This document shows positions 11,820 to 23,689 of a stretch of 64,000 nt of DNA, in pieces. Where the stretch lies: positions 186,145,802 to 186,209,801 of the forward strand of contig NC_073693.1 of NCBI RefSeq assembly GCF_029784155.1, written 5' to 3'. The notes below the pieces were generated by a model. It ran no database searches and had not been told where the DNA came from. It saw nothing but the letters and a program-made list of their open reading frames with translations. This stretch comes from Uranotaenia lowii (Eukaryota > Arthropoda > Insecta > Diptera > Culicidae). Made by a program: the position numbers and the translations under genes. Position 1 is the first letter of the stretch. Each line of letters begins with the position of its first letter.

Positions 11820-13296
11820 AGGGGGGGGGGGGGGGGGGTTAGGGTCTAACGGGTATAAAAAAACACCATTTTCACGATTTTTTTCTAGAGCTATCGTTCA
11901 AACAAATGTATTCAAATTTTTTGCATTATACAAAGCATTGTTAAAACAACATTTAGTAATTTTTTTGTAGAAAAATATTGAAAAATGAGCCGGTGACGGA
12001 GCACGTTCGAGGATGCCTTTTAGAAAACAGGATTTGCGGTGGACACTGTATCTCAGCACAGAATCATCTGAAGTCAAAAAATCAGAGCAAAATATTTTTA
12101 ATAGATGTTTTTCTGGACCCCAATGTTTTTATTTAACTTAAAAATATTTTTATGAAATTTTTGTGGCTGTTTGAAGTAAAAACTACGATTTTTCACTTAA
12201 AAATCCGTCATTTTTCACCTGTAAAATTTCCCCAAAGTAAAGAAATCAAAAAAGAAAAACGTTGGGGTCTGGTATTTTATATGTAGAAAATATGTTCCAA
12301 ATTTGAAAAGAATCGGATAAGTAGTTTTCAAATGACGATGTCCACGGACTTTAAAAATGTGCTTTCGAGAAAAACGCGTTTGAAGTTTCTGCTCTTGCTT
12401 TCTTGCAGTATTAGATAGGAGGAGATAAAGGCCTATAACTTAGGGTTACCATACGTACTCTTTCAAGAGTACATGTACTCTTTTTCGATCGAGAAATGAG
12501 CGTACTCTTCTTTTTGTGAATTTTTACGAAATGTACTCTTTTTTGTGGAAGGAGTTAGATAAAACTTTCTCATACATATTAACTTATTTCTTCCGATATT
12601 GTATCCTTATAAATACAAGAGATCCGACTTTTTATGCATTCGTTGCACAACACTTCAATTTTGCTTCTTTTGTTGAATGTTTCAAAGGATGAATACCAGT
12701 GGAAGAAATCACGAGTACATTAACGATTTCAATCGGGATTTTTTGGTTTAAAAAAGCCCCTTTGAGTATGCAATGAACTCCCGGACAGCAGACAATATGC
12801 ATAACGACAACTTGCTTAAATAAAAGCCTAGTGCACAAATCGTGCGCGCACGAATAAACAATATTGTTTTTAAGGAATTTAAAAAAAATACGCCTCTATA
12901 TTAAAAAAAAAACTATTCCTCAAATGCTGTTTTTTATCAACTTTTTGGTGCTTTCTCAGCATATAATCGAAAACTTTGAATAATCTAACTTTGAATTCTG
13001 AGCTTTTGTCATGTAAGTCATATATCTTGCCACAAATTGGCGGTTTTTGAATAACCTATAACATCATGGTTTTTGAATAAATGGCGTTTGTCTTTACTAT
13101 ATTTTTTTTTTTCAATGTACTCTTTTTGGCGTTGCAGGATATGGTAACCCTACTATAACTTCTACAGTTTTGCTTCAATTGACTTGAAAATTTGACACAA
13201 CATTCTTGAAATGTTTTACAATAAGAAAATAAAAAAATAAAAAAATCGATTTTTTGAAAGTGTTAGACCCTACCCCCCCCCCCCCCCCCCCCCCCC
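11820..13296. mobile_element. Element with homopolymer G/C ends and GTTAGGGTCTAAC-type inverted repeats, TTAA-flanked
   Basis: The left end has 18 G (11821-11838) followed by TTAGGGTCTAACG. The right end is GTTAGACCCTA followed by 24 C (13273-13296). TTAA occurs at both borders (11816-11819, 13297-13300), matching the piggyBac-type target, with one extra A on the left. The body carries text such as GAGAAAAACGCGTTTGAAGT and no coding region. A hAT MITE is nested at 12441-13152, so the original element was about 760 bp. Poly-G length may be unstable or an assembly estimate. Confidence 0.6.
12441..13152. mobile_element. hAT-type MITE (TAGGGTTACCATA ends) nested in the poly-G element
   Basis: The ends are TAGGGTTACCATA and TATGGTAACCCTA. 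An exact 8-bp duplication CTATAACT flanks it (12433-12440, 13153-13160), as expected of hAT. The body repeats the word GTACTCTTTTT near both ends. There is no transposase frame. It inserted into an older element, so it is the younger of the two. Confidence 0.87.
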
Positions 13297-13300
13297 TTAA

Positions 13301-14400
13301 TATATTCGAATACTGTGCTCTTCGTTTGTGCGTTTGTGTATTTTATTTAGCATAATTTTTTAGGTTGTTGTTTTTTATATCATTAAAGCTATTAAGAAAA
13401 TGCCCTATGATCCTGATACAAACTTTGTGGAGTTTTGAATCATACTTCAAGTCTATTTGAAGTATTTTTTTTAGTAGTTTTTTTGTATTGAAGCTCAAAC
13501 GTTTGTTGCTTGAGTTGGGAAAAACTATGAGAGCATATTTAAGTTTGATAGACAATATGCATTAAAATTTTCACTCAAAATAAAAAGCAATAAGAAACAA
13601 GAAAGAGAGTCCCTATATAGTAAATTTGTGTCGCTGTTAAACTTAACAAACTCATGTCTTTTTATGAACTAATAGGAGTTCGGAAAATAATTTTTGTGGT
13701 TCATCGTAACACTAGTCAAAAGTGTCTCCCAATCAATACCTTAAACCCCTCTCCAAACCAAAATTGTTTTGCTAGGATGCAGAGGTAACCTCGGTCCTAA
13801 AGCACAAAATAGATCTTTCATCCTTTTCTCTTTCTTCCAATCTATCCATTGACTACTAGGAAGTAGCCGGCGCCGTTATTGACGTTAAAAGAGAGAGAAT
13901 CAGTTTTGTGCAGTGTGAATGAGCTGCTAATCCCAAGCACCATTCATTTGACCTCTGAACAAAATTGATGGCCTCGGTCAATCACGGAGTAGCAACCATT
14001 GGCGATGTGGAACTTGTTCTACTGAGCCACGCCAGCGATCGTGGAACTCAAAGTGATTGTTATCATAATATGTTTTTGGAACAATTAATTCATAAATTTT
14101 CTACAACCATGCGTTTCGAGTTTTACGGTTCAAGGTGGATGTGAGTAGTTAATCAATCTATCTAATCCAAAAACACAAGTGGTGCTATTCTTATTTCGCA
14201 CCCTTTTTCCATAGTTTTGGTCCTCAACGCCAATTGCAACGTCCAAAAAAAGTAAACTTATGCTTGATTTATCCGTTAAACAATTCTTAACAATGTATAG
14301 AAGAAAATTTAGGTGATTTTCAATCATTCATATTTTAACAAGCAAAACGCATAATGGTGCTATTCTTATTTCGCTAACTGTATCATGTTGTAACTGTAAC
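13301..14400. other. Repeat-rich spacer with a retroposon fragment near 14128
   Basis: At 14133-14154 the phrase GGTGGATGTGAGTAGTTAAT matches, on the opposite strand, the retroposon at 15943-16081, so this is probably a 3' end of the same family. The phrase GTGGTGCTATTCTTATTTCGC-like text occurs twice (near 14169 and 14353) as a direct repeat. A GC-richer stretch at 13860-14050 was not recognised. Confidence 0.4.
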
Positions 14401-14904
14401 ATGCTGGGCTTTATTAAGCGCTTTTGCTTTAATTTTCAAGACCCATATACAATAAAATCACTATATTTTGCCTATGTAAGGTCTTTACTGGAATATTGCA
14501 GCGTTGTTTGGTCCCCATATTCAATTTCACACGAAGAAAGAATAGAATCAGTACAAAAGCAATTTCTACTATATGCCCTTCGTAAACTAGGTTGGACATC
14601 ATTTCCACTTCCATCATATAAAGCGCGCTGCATGCTCATTGACATACAAACACTAAAAGAACACCGCGAATTTGCAATGGTTTTATTTGTAAACGATATC
14701 GTTTCGCAGCGTATAGACTCAAAAGAACTTCTATCAAAATTAAACTTTTATGCACCTTCTCGGCAACTCCGAAATAGAAATTTATTTTTCATTAATCACT
14801 ATCGCACAAACTACGCGAAAAACGGGCCAATAAATCGCATGATGGCCTCTTACAATCAACACTGCGAAACCATTCCCGAGCAGACTTTTATGGCAAAATT
14901 ATAG
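14401..14904 (+). pseudogene. C-terminal fragment of a jockey-like reverse transcriptase ORF
   Basis: A 167-codon open frame begins LGFIKRFCFNFQDPY and continues with YVRSLLEYCSVVWSPY, ERIESVQKQFLLYALRKLGW and ARCMLIDIQTLKEHREFAM. This is the region after the RT catalytic core in jockey-group ORF2 proteins (the LEYCSVVWSP stretch is highly characteristic). It has no endonuclease or catalytic RT part, so it is a 5'-truncated remnant. The MITE starting near 14903 cuts off its 3' end. It may be of the same family as 9087-10640, but they need not be one insertion. Confidence 0.62.
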
Positions 14905-15320
14905 CAAATTTTGCTATCACGCCCTGAGAGCCTGATTTGCTCTCATTTTGCTTGACATAAGGTGGTACACAGCAAAAATGAGAGCACAAATTTTCATACT
15001 TGGTTAGCAAAGTGATGCCTTATTTTGCTAAAAATGAGACCATAACTACACCTCATTTTTTGAGAGCTTGAAGAGCACAATGATACCAATTTAAGGCATC
15101 GCCGAATTATCTGTGATGGCAAAATTTGACATCATTATGCTTTCAAAAATTTTGGATAATGATAGCAAAACGAGGTATAATTATGTTCTCAATTACTGGT
15201 AAGTTTGGCCGTACTTTGCTCTCTGAGTTTGATTTTTCTCTTTATATTTTTGCTGTTTACCGCCTTAGGTCAACCAAAGTAAAAGCAAATTTGGTTATCA
15301 TGGCGTGATAGCATTTGGAC
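14903..15320. mobile_element. Small MITE with GCTATCACGCC inverted ends
   Basis: TTTTGCTATCACGCCCTGAG on the left pairs imperfectly with ATGGCGTGATAGCA on the right. The body is built from words such as TTTTGCTA, GATGCC and CCTCATTTTT. Related words recur at 18820-19090. I could not fix a target duplication, so the boundaries are approximate. Confidence 0.42.
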
Positions 15321-15942
15321 TACTTTCTCTGCTCGAGAAACCAGAATCGCCTTCAGTTATGCAACGTGTTAGCAGTATATTATGGAAATATAACATATGT
15401 GATTGCAAATTCATCGGTGTCTGCATAGCAAAAAAGTATAAACATGACATTTTTCACCAAATTTATGAAATGTAATTAAATAATTCATGAATTTTTATTA
15501 GTACTAGAATAACGAAAGTTTTGGTTAGTTTCAAGTGTCTCAAGTCTCCGAAAAATTCAGACATGCGACGATTTCCAGCAATCTAAACAACGCAACCTTT
15601 GTCTAGCTTGGAGTTAGCTTCACACCATGGGTGGCCTAGATTTTTACCAACACAGCTTTTATTATTATTTTATTGAATAGTCAAATCATTAACCCCATGA
15701 ACCACAAGGTTTCTTTCTGTTTGAGACGCCCGAAAATATTCAAATTATTTCTAATAAAGGACAAACAGAGCACAAGCGGATTTCTGAAGCAAAATTGTAA
15801 TGAAGAATTTGATGTTCGCTTTTTTCGAATAAACGCTATTCTTAAGATATGCAATTATTTTTTTCGATAATGTATTTTTGCTTCATATCTAATTGAGAAG
15901 TTCATCGTTAAAGAACTGATCGAACAAACACCGAATGATTTA

Positions 15943-16081
15943 GCTTAGCTTAGCTTAGCTTGATTGACTACTCACATCCACCTTTAATCATTGAATCTGA
16001 AATGCATAATGGACAATGTTCAAAAACAACAATATTCAGAAGCTTTGAATATTTTTTATGGTTAATACTAAAATTATGATT
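15943..16081 (-). mobile_element. Short retroposon (SINE or truncated LINE) with (AAGCT)n tail and 21-bp target duplication
   Basis: GAACAAACACCGAATGATTT plus A occurs exactly at 15922-15942 and again at 16082-16102. The 139 bp between them start, on the plus strand, with GCTTAGCTTAGCTTAGCTT, which is an (AAGCT)n tail when read on the minus strand. A long variable target duplication and a short tandem tail are marks of target-primed reverse transcription. The inserted body contains GACTACTCACATCCACCT, shared with 14133-14154. Confidence 0.7.
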
Positions 16082-16775
16082 GAACAAACACCGAATGATT
16101 TACTCCAAAAACCCTAGAGAGCATTGTATCGTATACATTCAGTTTTTACAAGCAAATCCAAAAATAAACATAAAAATATGTTATGAATATCGGCTGCACT
16201 CATGATTGCATAAATTCAGGCTATTTGCATTCCTTCACTTCCGCATCTGAAAGTGGTGGAAATATTCATCAGAGGTAATTGCTGTGTTCATACAACTATT
16301 AAATTATGCAACTGAAGATAGAAGAGGTATTCATATTACATTAGCATTTATCCCTCATTGCCTTAATAAATATTTTTACTATGATTATTATTTAAGCATT
16401 TGTTCAATAAATCTAAGTTGTATAACGTCCCTTCCTTCTATGATAATGAAATTTGTTGTTTATTTGCGTTACTGATAGCCACATACCTTATCGTACTGCA
16501 GAAAGTGGCAAAAAAGATTTATCATAGCTAAATGAAAATTCTTGGCTTAAATCGTTTCGAAATAAATAAATAAAAAAACATATTGTAGGTATTCACGAAT
16601 AAAAAAAAACATCCAACTATTCAAAACTCTTGTTATTACAAAGCAAGCAATCCTATTGCACGTAAAGATAATCTGTTTTTCTAACGCTGTTAAACTGATT
16701 TCAAATTTAAAGCACATTGAAAACTTTGAAGTTTTTCATATTAACCAGATTTGAATTTAAAAAGGGTAAGACTCA

Positions 16776-17701
16776 CCGATTTTGTAAAGAATCGTACAGC
16801 CTTCGTTCATGTATTCTTCCTCTTGGAAACCTCCACCAGGTAGGTCATCATTGGACCACAGGAAGCCCTGTCTACTTATTTGGTTGAGTATTTCATCACG
16901 TAGAATAATGAATTCCTAAAAAAAAACAAAGTTTTAGTCTTTTTTTTAGATGTGCATATGTACCTATAGGAACGGTACCAGCGAGCTGAATATTTCTCCA
17001 ATTTCTGGGATACTTCATATTACCAGCCAGATGCTCATATCCGTTCTCGGATAAGTTTTGTAAGAGATCGACTGCAAACGATTGTCCAGGCTAACACTTC
17101 AAGTTGGCGTTCATCCAAATCCAGCTTTTCCGACTGACCACATAATACAGTCAATCCGTATCTTCCAAAAGGAAAAATCGCCGACGGCAACGTTCGCACC
17201 TTGCTGCAATTGAAATATGTTTTTATATTCAATTTCTGCTATTTTTACCATCCCCAAATTCAACTCACCTTGCTAAATTCTCGTATCATCTTTTCATTGC
17301 TCAACGAACGTGGAAGAATGTCTTTGATTCCTATAAAAACGACAGAACAAATTTCTCTTTAAAAACACTTCTTGACCGGACTTTATTCACCGCTTCAACT
17401 GATCTACGATTTCTACCGTTTCAAGTTGGTGGAAAGGCCCGATAAAGGTGCCGCCTCTTCTTAAGGTTTCCTTAACCGGTTAAAGGAAGGATTCTATAAC
17501 CGGTTAAAGGAACCGCTATCTGATGCTCCTGGAACACAGGCATGAAGTTGGAGGTCAATGTTTTGGAGATCTGCGCCAGCAGTTTCAGTACGGGCATATT
17601 AGAGTTGCCGTGCGGTTCCAGTAGGATGATCCTCCCTTCCGGGCGGCTCCAGTCGCCGAGAATTCTGCTGCAGCCGGCGATGTAAACAAATATTACAGTC
17701 C
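16776..17701 (-). pseudogene. Broken multi-exon gene, function not recognised
   Basis: Four exon-like blocks run on the minus strand: about 17701-17500, 17330-17269, 17203-16964 and 16915-16776. Each has a plausible AG acceptor (GCAG, ATAG, GCAG, TTTAG), and three have GT donors. The translations look like conserved protein: GDWSRPEGRIILLEPHGNSN in the first, IKDILPRSLSNEKMIREFSK in the second, ENGYEHLAGNMKYPRNWRNI in the third, LNQISRQGFLWSNDDLPGGG in the fourth. The third block needs a frameshift between its start (VAVGDFSFWK) and its end and has a stop, and its phase does not fit the fourth block. Near 17470-17515 the phrase AACCGGTTAAAGGAA is duplicated. Retained introns argue against a processed copy. 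I do not recognise the family. A living gene with mis-seen splice sites or sequencing errors is the alternative. Confidence 0.5.
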
Positions 17702-17759
17702 CTGCAACGGATAAAAAGATTAATGGTGGACCACACAATCAGATGGTAACTTTCACTTA

Positions 17760-18815
17760 CTGTAAATCTGCTCGGTAATATATTAAACGCGAACAGTCAC
17801 TGTGGTAGCGAGCAAACGAAGTTTCGTTCATTCTGTTTTTGTTCGTCTGTTTTTGTGGTTTTGTTTTTATGCGAGCGCATCCGTATGACTCAGTAAAGTA
17901 CAATATATGCCCAGCATTCATTTTGTTGTTCTTATCAGTGCCTTCGTATTTGAATAAAATTCATTATAAATATTGATTAACTTCATGAATCAATGTGAAA
18001 TAATATAAAAAAAATATCTATCCCAGCTTAGATTCTTCTTTCAAATTTCGAATCAAAGTATTTCCGCTAAAGGCAAACTATGAAATTAATATCGTTCATA
18101 TTTGAAACAAGTTGAAATCATTTTTTCAATTGTCATATATAATCAAAATTTTGTTTAAGCGTTGAGTTGAGGTATTAATTAAAACTCTTTTTATAATTGT
18201 ACCTATTTCAATTTAAAAAAATAAGTTATTTTTGGGCAAACATCAATTCAGTATTAATACTGGATGAAACATAAACTGATGTTCATATTTATTTGAATAT
18301 TCTAATAACCTCATAAGCCACGTTAAATGAACGCTGATTCCAGCATTGCAATTTGAAAATAAGAACTAAATGTCGCAATTAAAATCAGAATCAGAATTCT
18401 GAAATTATTCGGAAAAAAGTTTCAATGGGCGATGAGCTGCAGGCTCAAACACCAAACCCTCCTTCTTTTCGCACGGCTTTGGCTTGAGGTTGGCTAGTAC
18501 CACCAAGTTCTATTCTAGCACTGTCTAGCATGCATGGAAATATCTAATGTTATTGATTTTTGGTATATTTGGGTAAATAATTCAATGATCAAATAGAGAT
18601 ATTCATAAAATATCGAGAAGGATTGTGGCTATGAGATTTAACTCAAGAACGTTCGGAACCAGTAATAGTCGGTAAAAAATCATCACTTTACCTAACCGAA
18701 ATAAGAGGATCCACATACTCGGGTGCGACCCACTAACTTCAATGCTCTTTGAGGACAAAAGTTTCGCTGTCCATATTCAAGCGCAATTTGACAGGGTGCG
18801 TGGTTTTGAAATTAG
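17760..18815. other. Spacer, no gene seen
   Basis: AT-rich with only short random frames. A donor-like GTAAGTG on the minus strand near 17760 could mark an upstream exon of the broken gene at 16776-17701, but I could not extend it. Confidence 0.35.
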
Positions 18816-18819
18816 ATCT

Positions 18820-19090
18820 GGTTTCGAAGAAATTTTTTTTAAGTTTAGGACACCGTATTGATGCCTTGTTTTGCTATCAAATCAGTTCAATATATAATTA
18901 TGCTTCAGGTTGTCTATCAATTTGCCGTCGGTACCTAATTTTGGTTTCAGCTTGCTATCAAATGAAAATTATTGAAACCTAAACTATGCCTTGTTTTGCT
19001 ATCATAAAATATCCTATACCAAATTATACTATCAGTTTGCTGTTGACACCTCGTTTTGGTTTAAGTTTGCTATCGATTTAGGCATCAAAG
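18820..19090. repeat. Relic of the TTTTGCTATCA repeat family
   Basis: TGCCTTGTTTTGCTATCA occurs twice here (near 18861 and 18987), with variants of TTTGCTATC near 19068. The vocabulary matches the MITE at 14903-15320. Ends are not definable. Confidence 0.35.
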
Positions 19091-19435
19091 TCTGCTCGGG
19101 TTGACTTTACAATGTCTCGGCAAAAACTCAAACAATATTTTAATCGAAGAATTCTAAACTCTTAACATAAATTGTAAAGCAGACACTGCTTAAACCTATT
19201 CTTAAGGAAATGCATTTTTTTTATTCACAAATGGTTTTATTAAGGCATTTTACTTATAAAGTTTGTATGTGCTGGGATTATTTTCCTAACTTTGGGTTAG
19301 TAAGAGGGGGCCGTAATCGTCGCGGCTACTCAACTGTTGATTCACATCTTATTATAGGAAAGGAAAGGGGATTAACTGGGGTCACTAAGGAAATGCATAT
19401 GAATCAAACTAGTCTACGTTACGGTTGACGAATAA

Positions 19436-19458
19436 TTTAATAAATAAATAAATAAATC
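19436..19458 (+). repeat. (TAAA)n short tandem tail
   Basis: AATAAATAAATAAATAAAT follows a stretch (19200-19430) with no recognised function. Such tails commonly end non-LTR retrotransposons, so the preceding 240 bp may be a LINE 3' end. Confidence 0.3.
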
Positions 19459-19726
19459 CTCTATTTGAAAATACCAATTTATTGTTTCTAGCAACGTGAA
19501 TTCCCTCGTGAAACCCTCTTTTAGGAAGTTACATTTAAAATTAGTTAAGTATGGTTTGGTTTTTAACTGTTTTAAACAAACATTGAAACCCTCCTCCTTA
19601 CACAACAAGTATAAAATAACAATATTGTACACTAGTAACAAGGTCTTACCGGAAGTTTTCAAAAATCACTTCCATTTACCATAACAATGACACGAACTTC
19701 CGCATTCTCCAAGAGATGGGTTTTTA

Positions 19727-20421
19727 ATGGCAGACACCGACTGCGTCAACGAACTTGAAGCCCTGGCGTGTAATCAAGGACAATATGAATTGATTTATAA
19801 ATTATATTTTCCACTGATTGCAATTTTTGTTTGTTTGCCTAAGCCGTTGCGTGATGAAGTCCATGAAGTGTCTGTTGACTTTTTCCATCGTTTCTGTAAT
19901 AATGGTAGGTTCTTGAAATGGGTGCTCTCCAGATTAATATGTTGCATGCTACTGAACGCTTTCATTATTATTTCCATATCAACCAGTGTTTTTCAACTAC
20001 AGAGGGAAAGGCCATTTCGAATCGGTTTAATAGAAGAAATGTCAATGTACCAGCTTTAATTATGAGAAATACTCTTTGCCAATGGTACGATCCTCCGGAA
20101 AAAGTGAGGCTGAAAAAAGTTATACAATACATTAAAGTACCCACTCAATCACGTTTCAAGCAAACAACAAATTGGATGATGTTCTACAACGAAGGACAAC
20201 AGGCCAATCAGATCTACGATACTCCGGATACACGGTTAACACCTTTGCTGCAGGTGTATGTTCCATTTACGAATCAACAGAGGCGCACGACTAATCTTCA
20301 TTTTAACTCGAGGAATACCGTATCTTCATATTATGGTTTGCAACAGGAACAACGCAGAAATTGTGTCCTATGTTCGCCCTGCTCATTTGCTATGAATTCG
20401 TTTTTCAATTTGTATTACTAG
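19727..20421 (+). CDS. Candidate two-exon gene, unknown product
   Basis: Exon 1 is 19727-19904, ending at a GTAGGT donor. Exon 2 is 20003-20421, after the acceptor TTTCAACTACAG. The splice is phase 1 and joins two otherwise separate open frames into 198 codons. An AATAAA lies 12 bp past the stop codon (20433-20438), which supports a real transcript end. The product begins MADTDCVNELEAL, has a short hydrophobic stretch (YFPLIAIFVCLP, about 26-37) and a polar C-terminal part with Gln/Arg/Asn-rich text (FTNQQRRTTNLHF) and CVLCSPC. I recognise no domain. It could be a young gene, a transposon-derived frame or chance. Confidence 0.35.
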
Positions 20422-20439
20422 CGTAGATGCGAAATAAAC

Positions 20440-21250
20440 CATGAACTTACACAAAAAAATCATAATTTCATATCACACCTATACGGCTCTATACGGCTGT
20501 TATATCGGAAAACCAATTCCAAAATCAAATACTTGAATACAACCATTCTTCCAGTCCATAGCTCTCGCTTTAAGGAACATACATATATCTAAAGGGATTT
20601 GCCAGATCTAGAATGTATAGGTACCATTTTGTATCCACATTCGACCGTTGTAAATTTTTCGTATGACTTACATATGTTTTCTTGATACTTTTTGGGCCAC
20701 CAATCATCAGTGCAAAAAGTATGAGCCGTTTCAAATAAAGAAATTACAAAAAAAATGCATCAGTGCAAATATAAGATGATTTAGTTGTATCCTGAATAAG
20801 TGCAAGGAGTTTCAATTTTGTATTGAAACAGACATTTTTGGACATAAACTCATCCAGAAAATTCAGATTCCAGCTTGAATTGAAAATTTTTAACAATAAA
20901 TTGGAGGAAAAACGATGACTACCCCAAGTACGTCAACTAACTGGTTGAAAATCATCATAATTCACTTCTTATTCGCCAATCGTTTTGCGTCATGTTGATT
21001 CACAATCTTAGCTAAGATGATCAAAAATAGCAGTTTAATGTTATCGATTTCAAACCTTAGGAGCTCACAGCAACTCGTGATCTTCAAAGCATTATTTTGA
21101 ATTATTTGTAGGACATTTTGATCAAATTTGAAGAACAATCGATCTCCAATCGTTCATGTTAGAGCCGAAAAGTTGATTTGTCACGATTCACTAGAGAAAA
21201 AGGGAAATTTTCATAAGAGAACTTGAACGCTTAGAGTTGACCGATTGAGC
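20440..21250. other. Spacer, nothing recognised
   Basis: AT-rich, without long frames, paired ends or tandem arrays that I could see. Confidence 0.4.
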
Positions 21251-21258
21251 ACAAAATT

Positions 21259-21310
21259 GGCCTGAGGCCTTCTGCTAGGTCTATGGCCTGAGGCCTTCTG
21301 CTAGGTCTAT
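21259..21310 (+). repeat. Tandem duplication of a 26-bp unit
   Basis: GGCCTGAGGCCTTCTGCTAG and the six bases after it occur twice head to tail (21259-21284, 21285-21310), identical by eye. A related phrase, GGCTGAGGTCTTCTGCTAAG, occurs near 35661. Confidence 0.7.
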
Positions 21311-21601
21311 GAACAATTTAAGCCCCAAGATTTATTACTTAATTTATCACATACCAAATTTTTGTTAGGCACGAGCCAACTACTATGATACAATTGCAGA
21401 TAGAGAGAGTAGCATCTACCACTACACATTAGTAGGCCAAGCGTGGTTCGCCCCACAAGCGGTAACTTGCAGTGCGTACGAACGAACCAAGATTTGAAAT
21501 CGAAAACATACCTACCCTTTTTCTTGACTACCCTTACATGTTTTCGTTTTTGTTTTGATCCGACCCCGCTTTGAACGTGGCACAAATACTGTTTCAAACA
21601 A

Positions 21602-22266
21602 ACGAGGGGTACTAGAAGAAAAATTACCGTAAAAACTATTGCGACGGTTGCTCCTCGCGAAAGAAAGTTTTGGATCTATCTGGTTCGATTGCAAAATAGT
21701 GTTACGGCCAAAGATATCGAAGAGTTCGTAATGGAGTGTCTCCAATGCAAATCAGCTGAAGTTCATTCCCTGGTTCGAAAGGATGTTGATGTTTCTACGC
21801 TCAGATCAATTTCCTTCAAAGTTGGGGTGGATCCTAAATTGAAAGACACTGCGCTTTCCCCAAAGACTTGGCCTGCTGGAATATTTTTCCGAGAATTCGA
21901 AAATTTTGGTTCAAAAATCCTTTAACTACTGCTGTCACTTTCTCACCAGTTGCGTCATCCACGGAGACTCCCGGCAGTTCTACACCTCGTGTGACGCCAA
22001 TTCAGTGAACGCCTCTACTGATGGTTTACCGAGATTGGACAACGAGTCTTCTATAGCCTCGACTTCAAGCAACCGCATAAGACTCTCGAGTTTCTCGTCG
22101 TCCGAATCTTCCAACAGTTGTCGTGTTGACTTCCCCGAACATCACCAATTCCTCGCCTCTTCACGGGCATCTTCACCGGGACGCAACGAGTCAGGTTTTA
22201 CGGAGACCTCGGAGCCCTTCGACTCAGTCGCGCTGATTCCAGCCAGCGGCATCAGTCGGCCCGGCC
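21602..22266 (+). pseudogene. ORF1 (gag-like) fragment of a non-LTR retrotransposon
   Basis: An open frame from about 21602 to 21925 reads ERKFWIYLVRLQNSVTAKDI, then VMECLQCKSAEVHSLVRK, then LRSISFKVGVD and TWPAGIFFREF. This is the C-terminal RNA-binding-like part of ORF1 in jockey/CR1-type insect elements (the SFKVGV...WPAGIFFREF ending is typical). After the stop the sequence stays Ser/Thr-Pro-rich in shifted frames up to 22266, where the palindrome starts. No ORF2 follows, because the element is cut there. Confidence 0.55.
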
Positions 22267-22267
22267 T

Positions 22268-23634
22268 ACATCTGATTCAGTTATAATTAAGTACTCTAAA
22301 TTTTCGATTTTAAGTTTCTCCAATCTGAATTATATCTTATTCTGATTGACAGACTTGAATGGGGTTGAGCTCATTTTCAATGATAAAGATTTTTTTCGGA
22401 TTGTCCTAAAATAAAATGATTATATCATATTTTGATAAACGTGCAACTTTTTATGAAACACGGGCATCGAAGTCAACGACCCAAACCGTGCATTATTGAG
22501 TTTCGCTCAATAGATCCATAAATTTGAGTCTCAATTTAGAGAAACCAAAAATCGAGCATGGTTTTAGCATATAATGTGGTTTATTGACATTCCTCTAGAA
22601 TTTTTTCTTGAAGCACTCATAACTTGATAAGTTATAATTTTGATAGGATTTGTTCTGTCCAATATCAAACTATGCTATCTGAATGAGATATAATATAATC
22701 TTGAAAGGAACATATCTAAAATTGATATAATTTAGCTATGATCGCATAGATTTTTTGATATCATTTGAGATATTTTAACATCCTACGAGTACTGAATTAT
22801 ATCTCATTTTGATAGGAAAAAATTGAATATCAAAATATCTCATCTTGATATAATTTTGTTTTTCTCTTCTGATCGGGATAACTTTCCGTGAAACACGGAC
22901 ATCGAAGTCAACGGCCCAAACCGTACTTTAATGAGCAGCTCAGCAGATTCATAAAATTCATAAAATTGAATCAAAATCTTGGGATACCATAAATGGAGAA
23001 TGATTTTAGCAAATAGTGTGGGTTACTCCCGATCAGGAGAGAAAAACTAAATTATATCAAGATGAGATATTTTGATATTCAATTTTTTCCTAGCTAAATG
23101 AGTTATTATTCAGTACTCGTAGGATGTTAAAATATATCAAATTATATCAAAAATTCTATGCGATCATAGCTAAATTATATCAATTTTAGATATACTCCTT
23201 TAAAGATTATATCCCATTCAGATAGCATAGTTTGATATTGGACAGAACAAATCCTATCAAAATTAAAACTCATCACGATATGAGTGCTTCGAGAAAAATT
23301 TCTAGTGGAATGCCAATAAACCACATAATATGCTAAAACCATTCTCCAATTTGGTTTCCCAGAAATGAGATTCAATTTTATGGATCTATTGAGCGAAACT
23401 CATTAATGCATGGTTTAGGCCGTTGACTTCGATGCCCGTGTTTCATGAAAAGTTGCACGTATATCAAAATATGATATAATCATTTTATTTTAGGACAATC
23501 CGAAAATAATCTTTATCATTGAAAATGAGCTCAACTCCATTCAAGTCTGTCAATCAGAATAAGATATAATTCAGATTGGAGAAACTTTAAATTGAAAATT
23601 TAGAGTACTTAATTATAACTGAATCAGATGTTAA
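22268..23634. mobile_element. 1.4 kb palindromic element with internal direct repeats
   Basis: The outer ends CATCTGATTCAGTTATAATT and complement begin two long inverted arms (22268-about 22880 and about 23035-23634; axis near 22950). The arms contain the CCCGATCAGG family unit. The phrase GAAACACGGGCATCGAAGTC recurs in variant form in the loop (near 22891) and inverted in the right arm (near 23434), so the element was built by duplication and inversion of a shorter unit. It has no transposase. It abuts the ORF1 relic on its left. Confidence 0.75.
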
Positions 23635-23689
23635 TATCTTGGTGAGATACGTTTGAGTTATTATTTTGATATGCTCTTCTTATCGGGCT

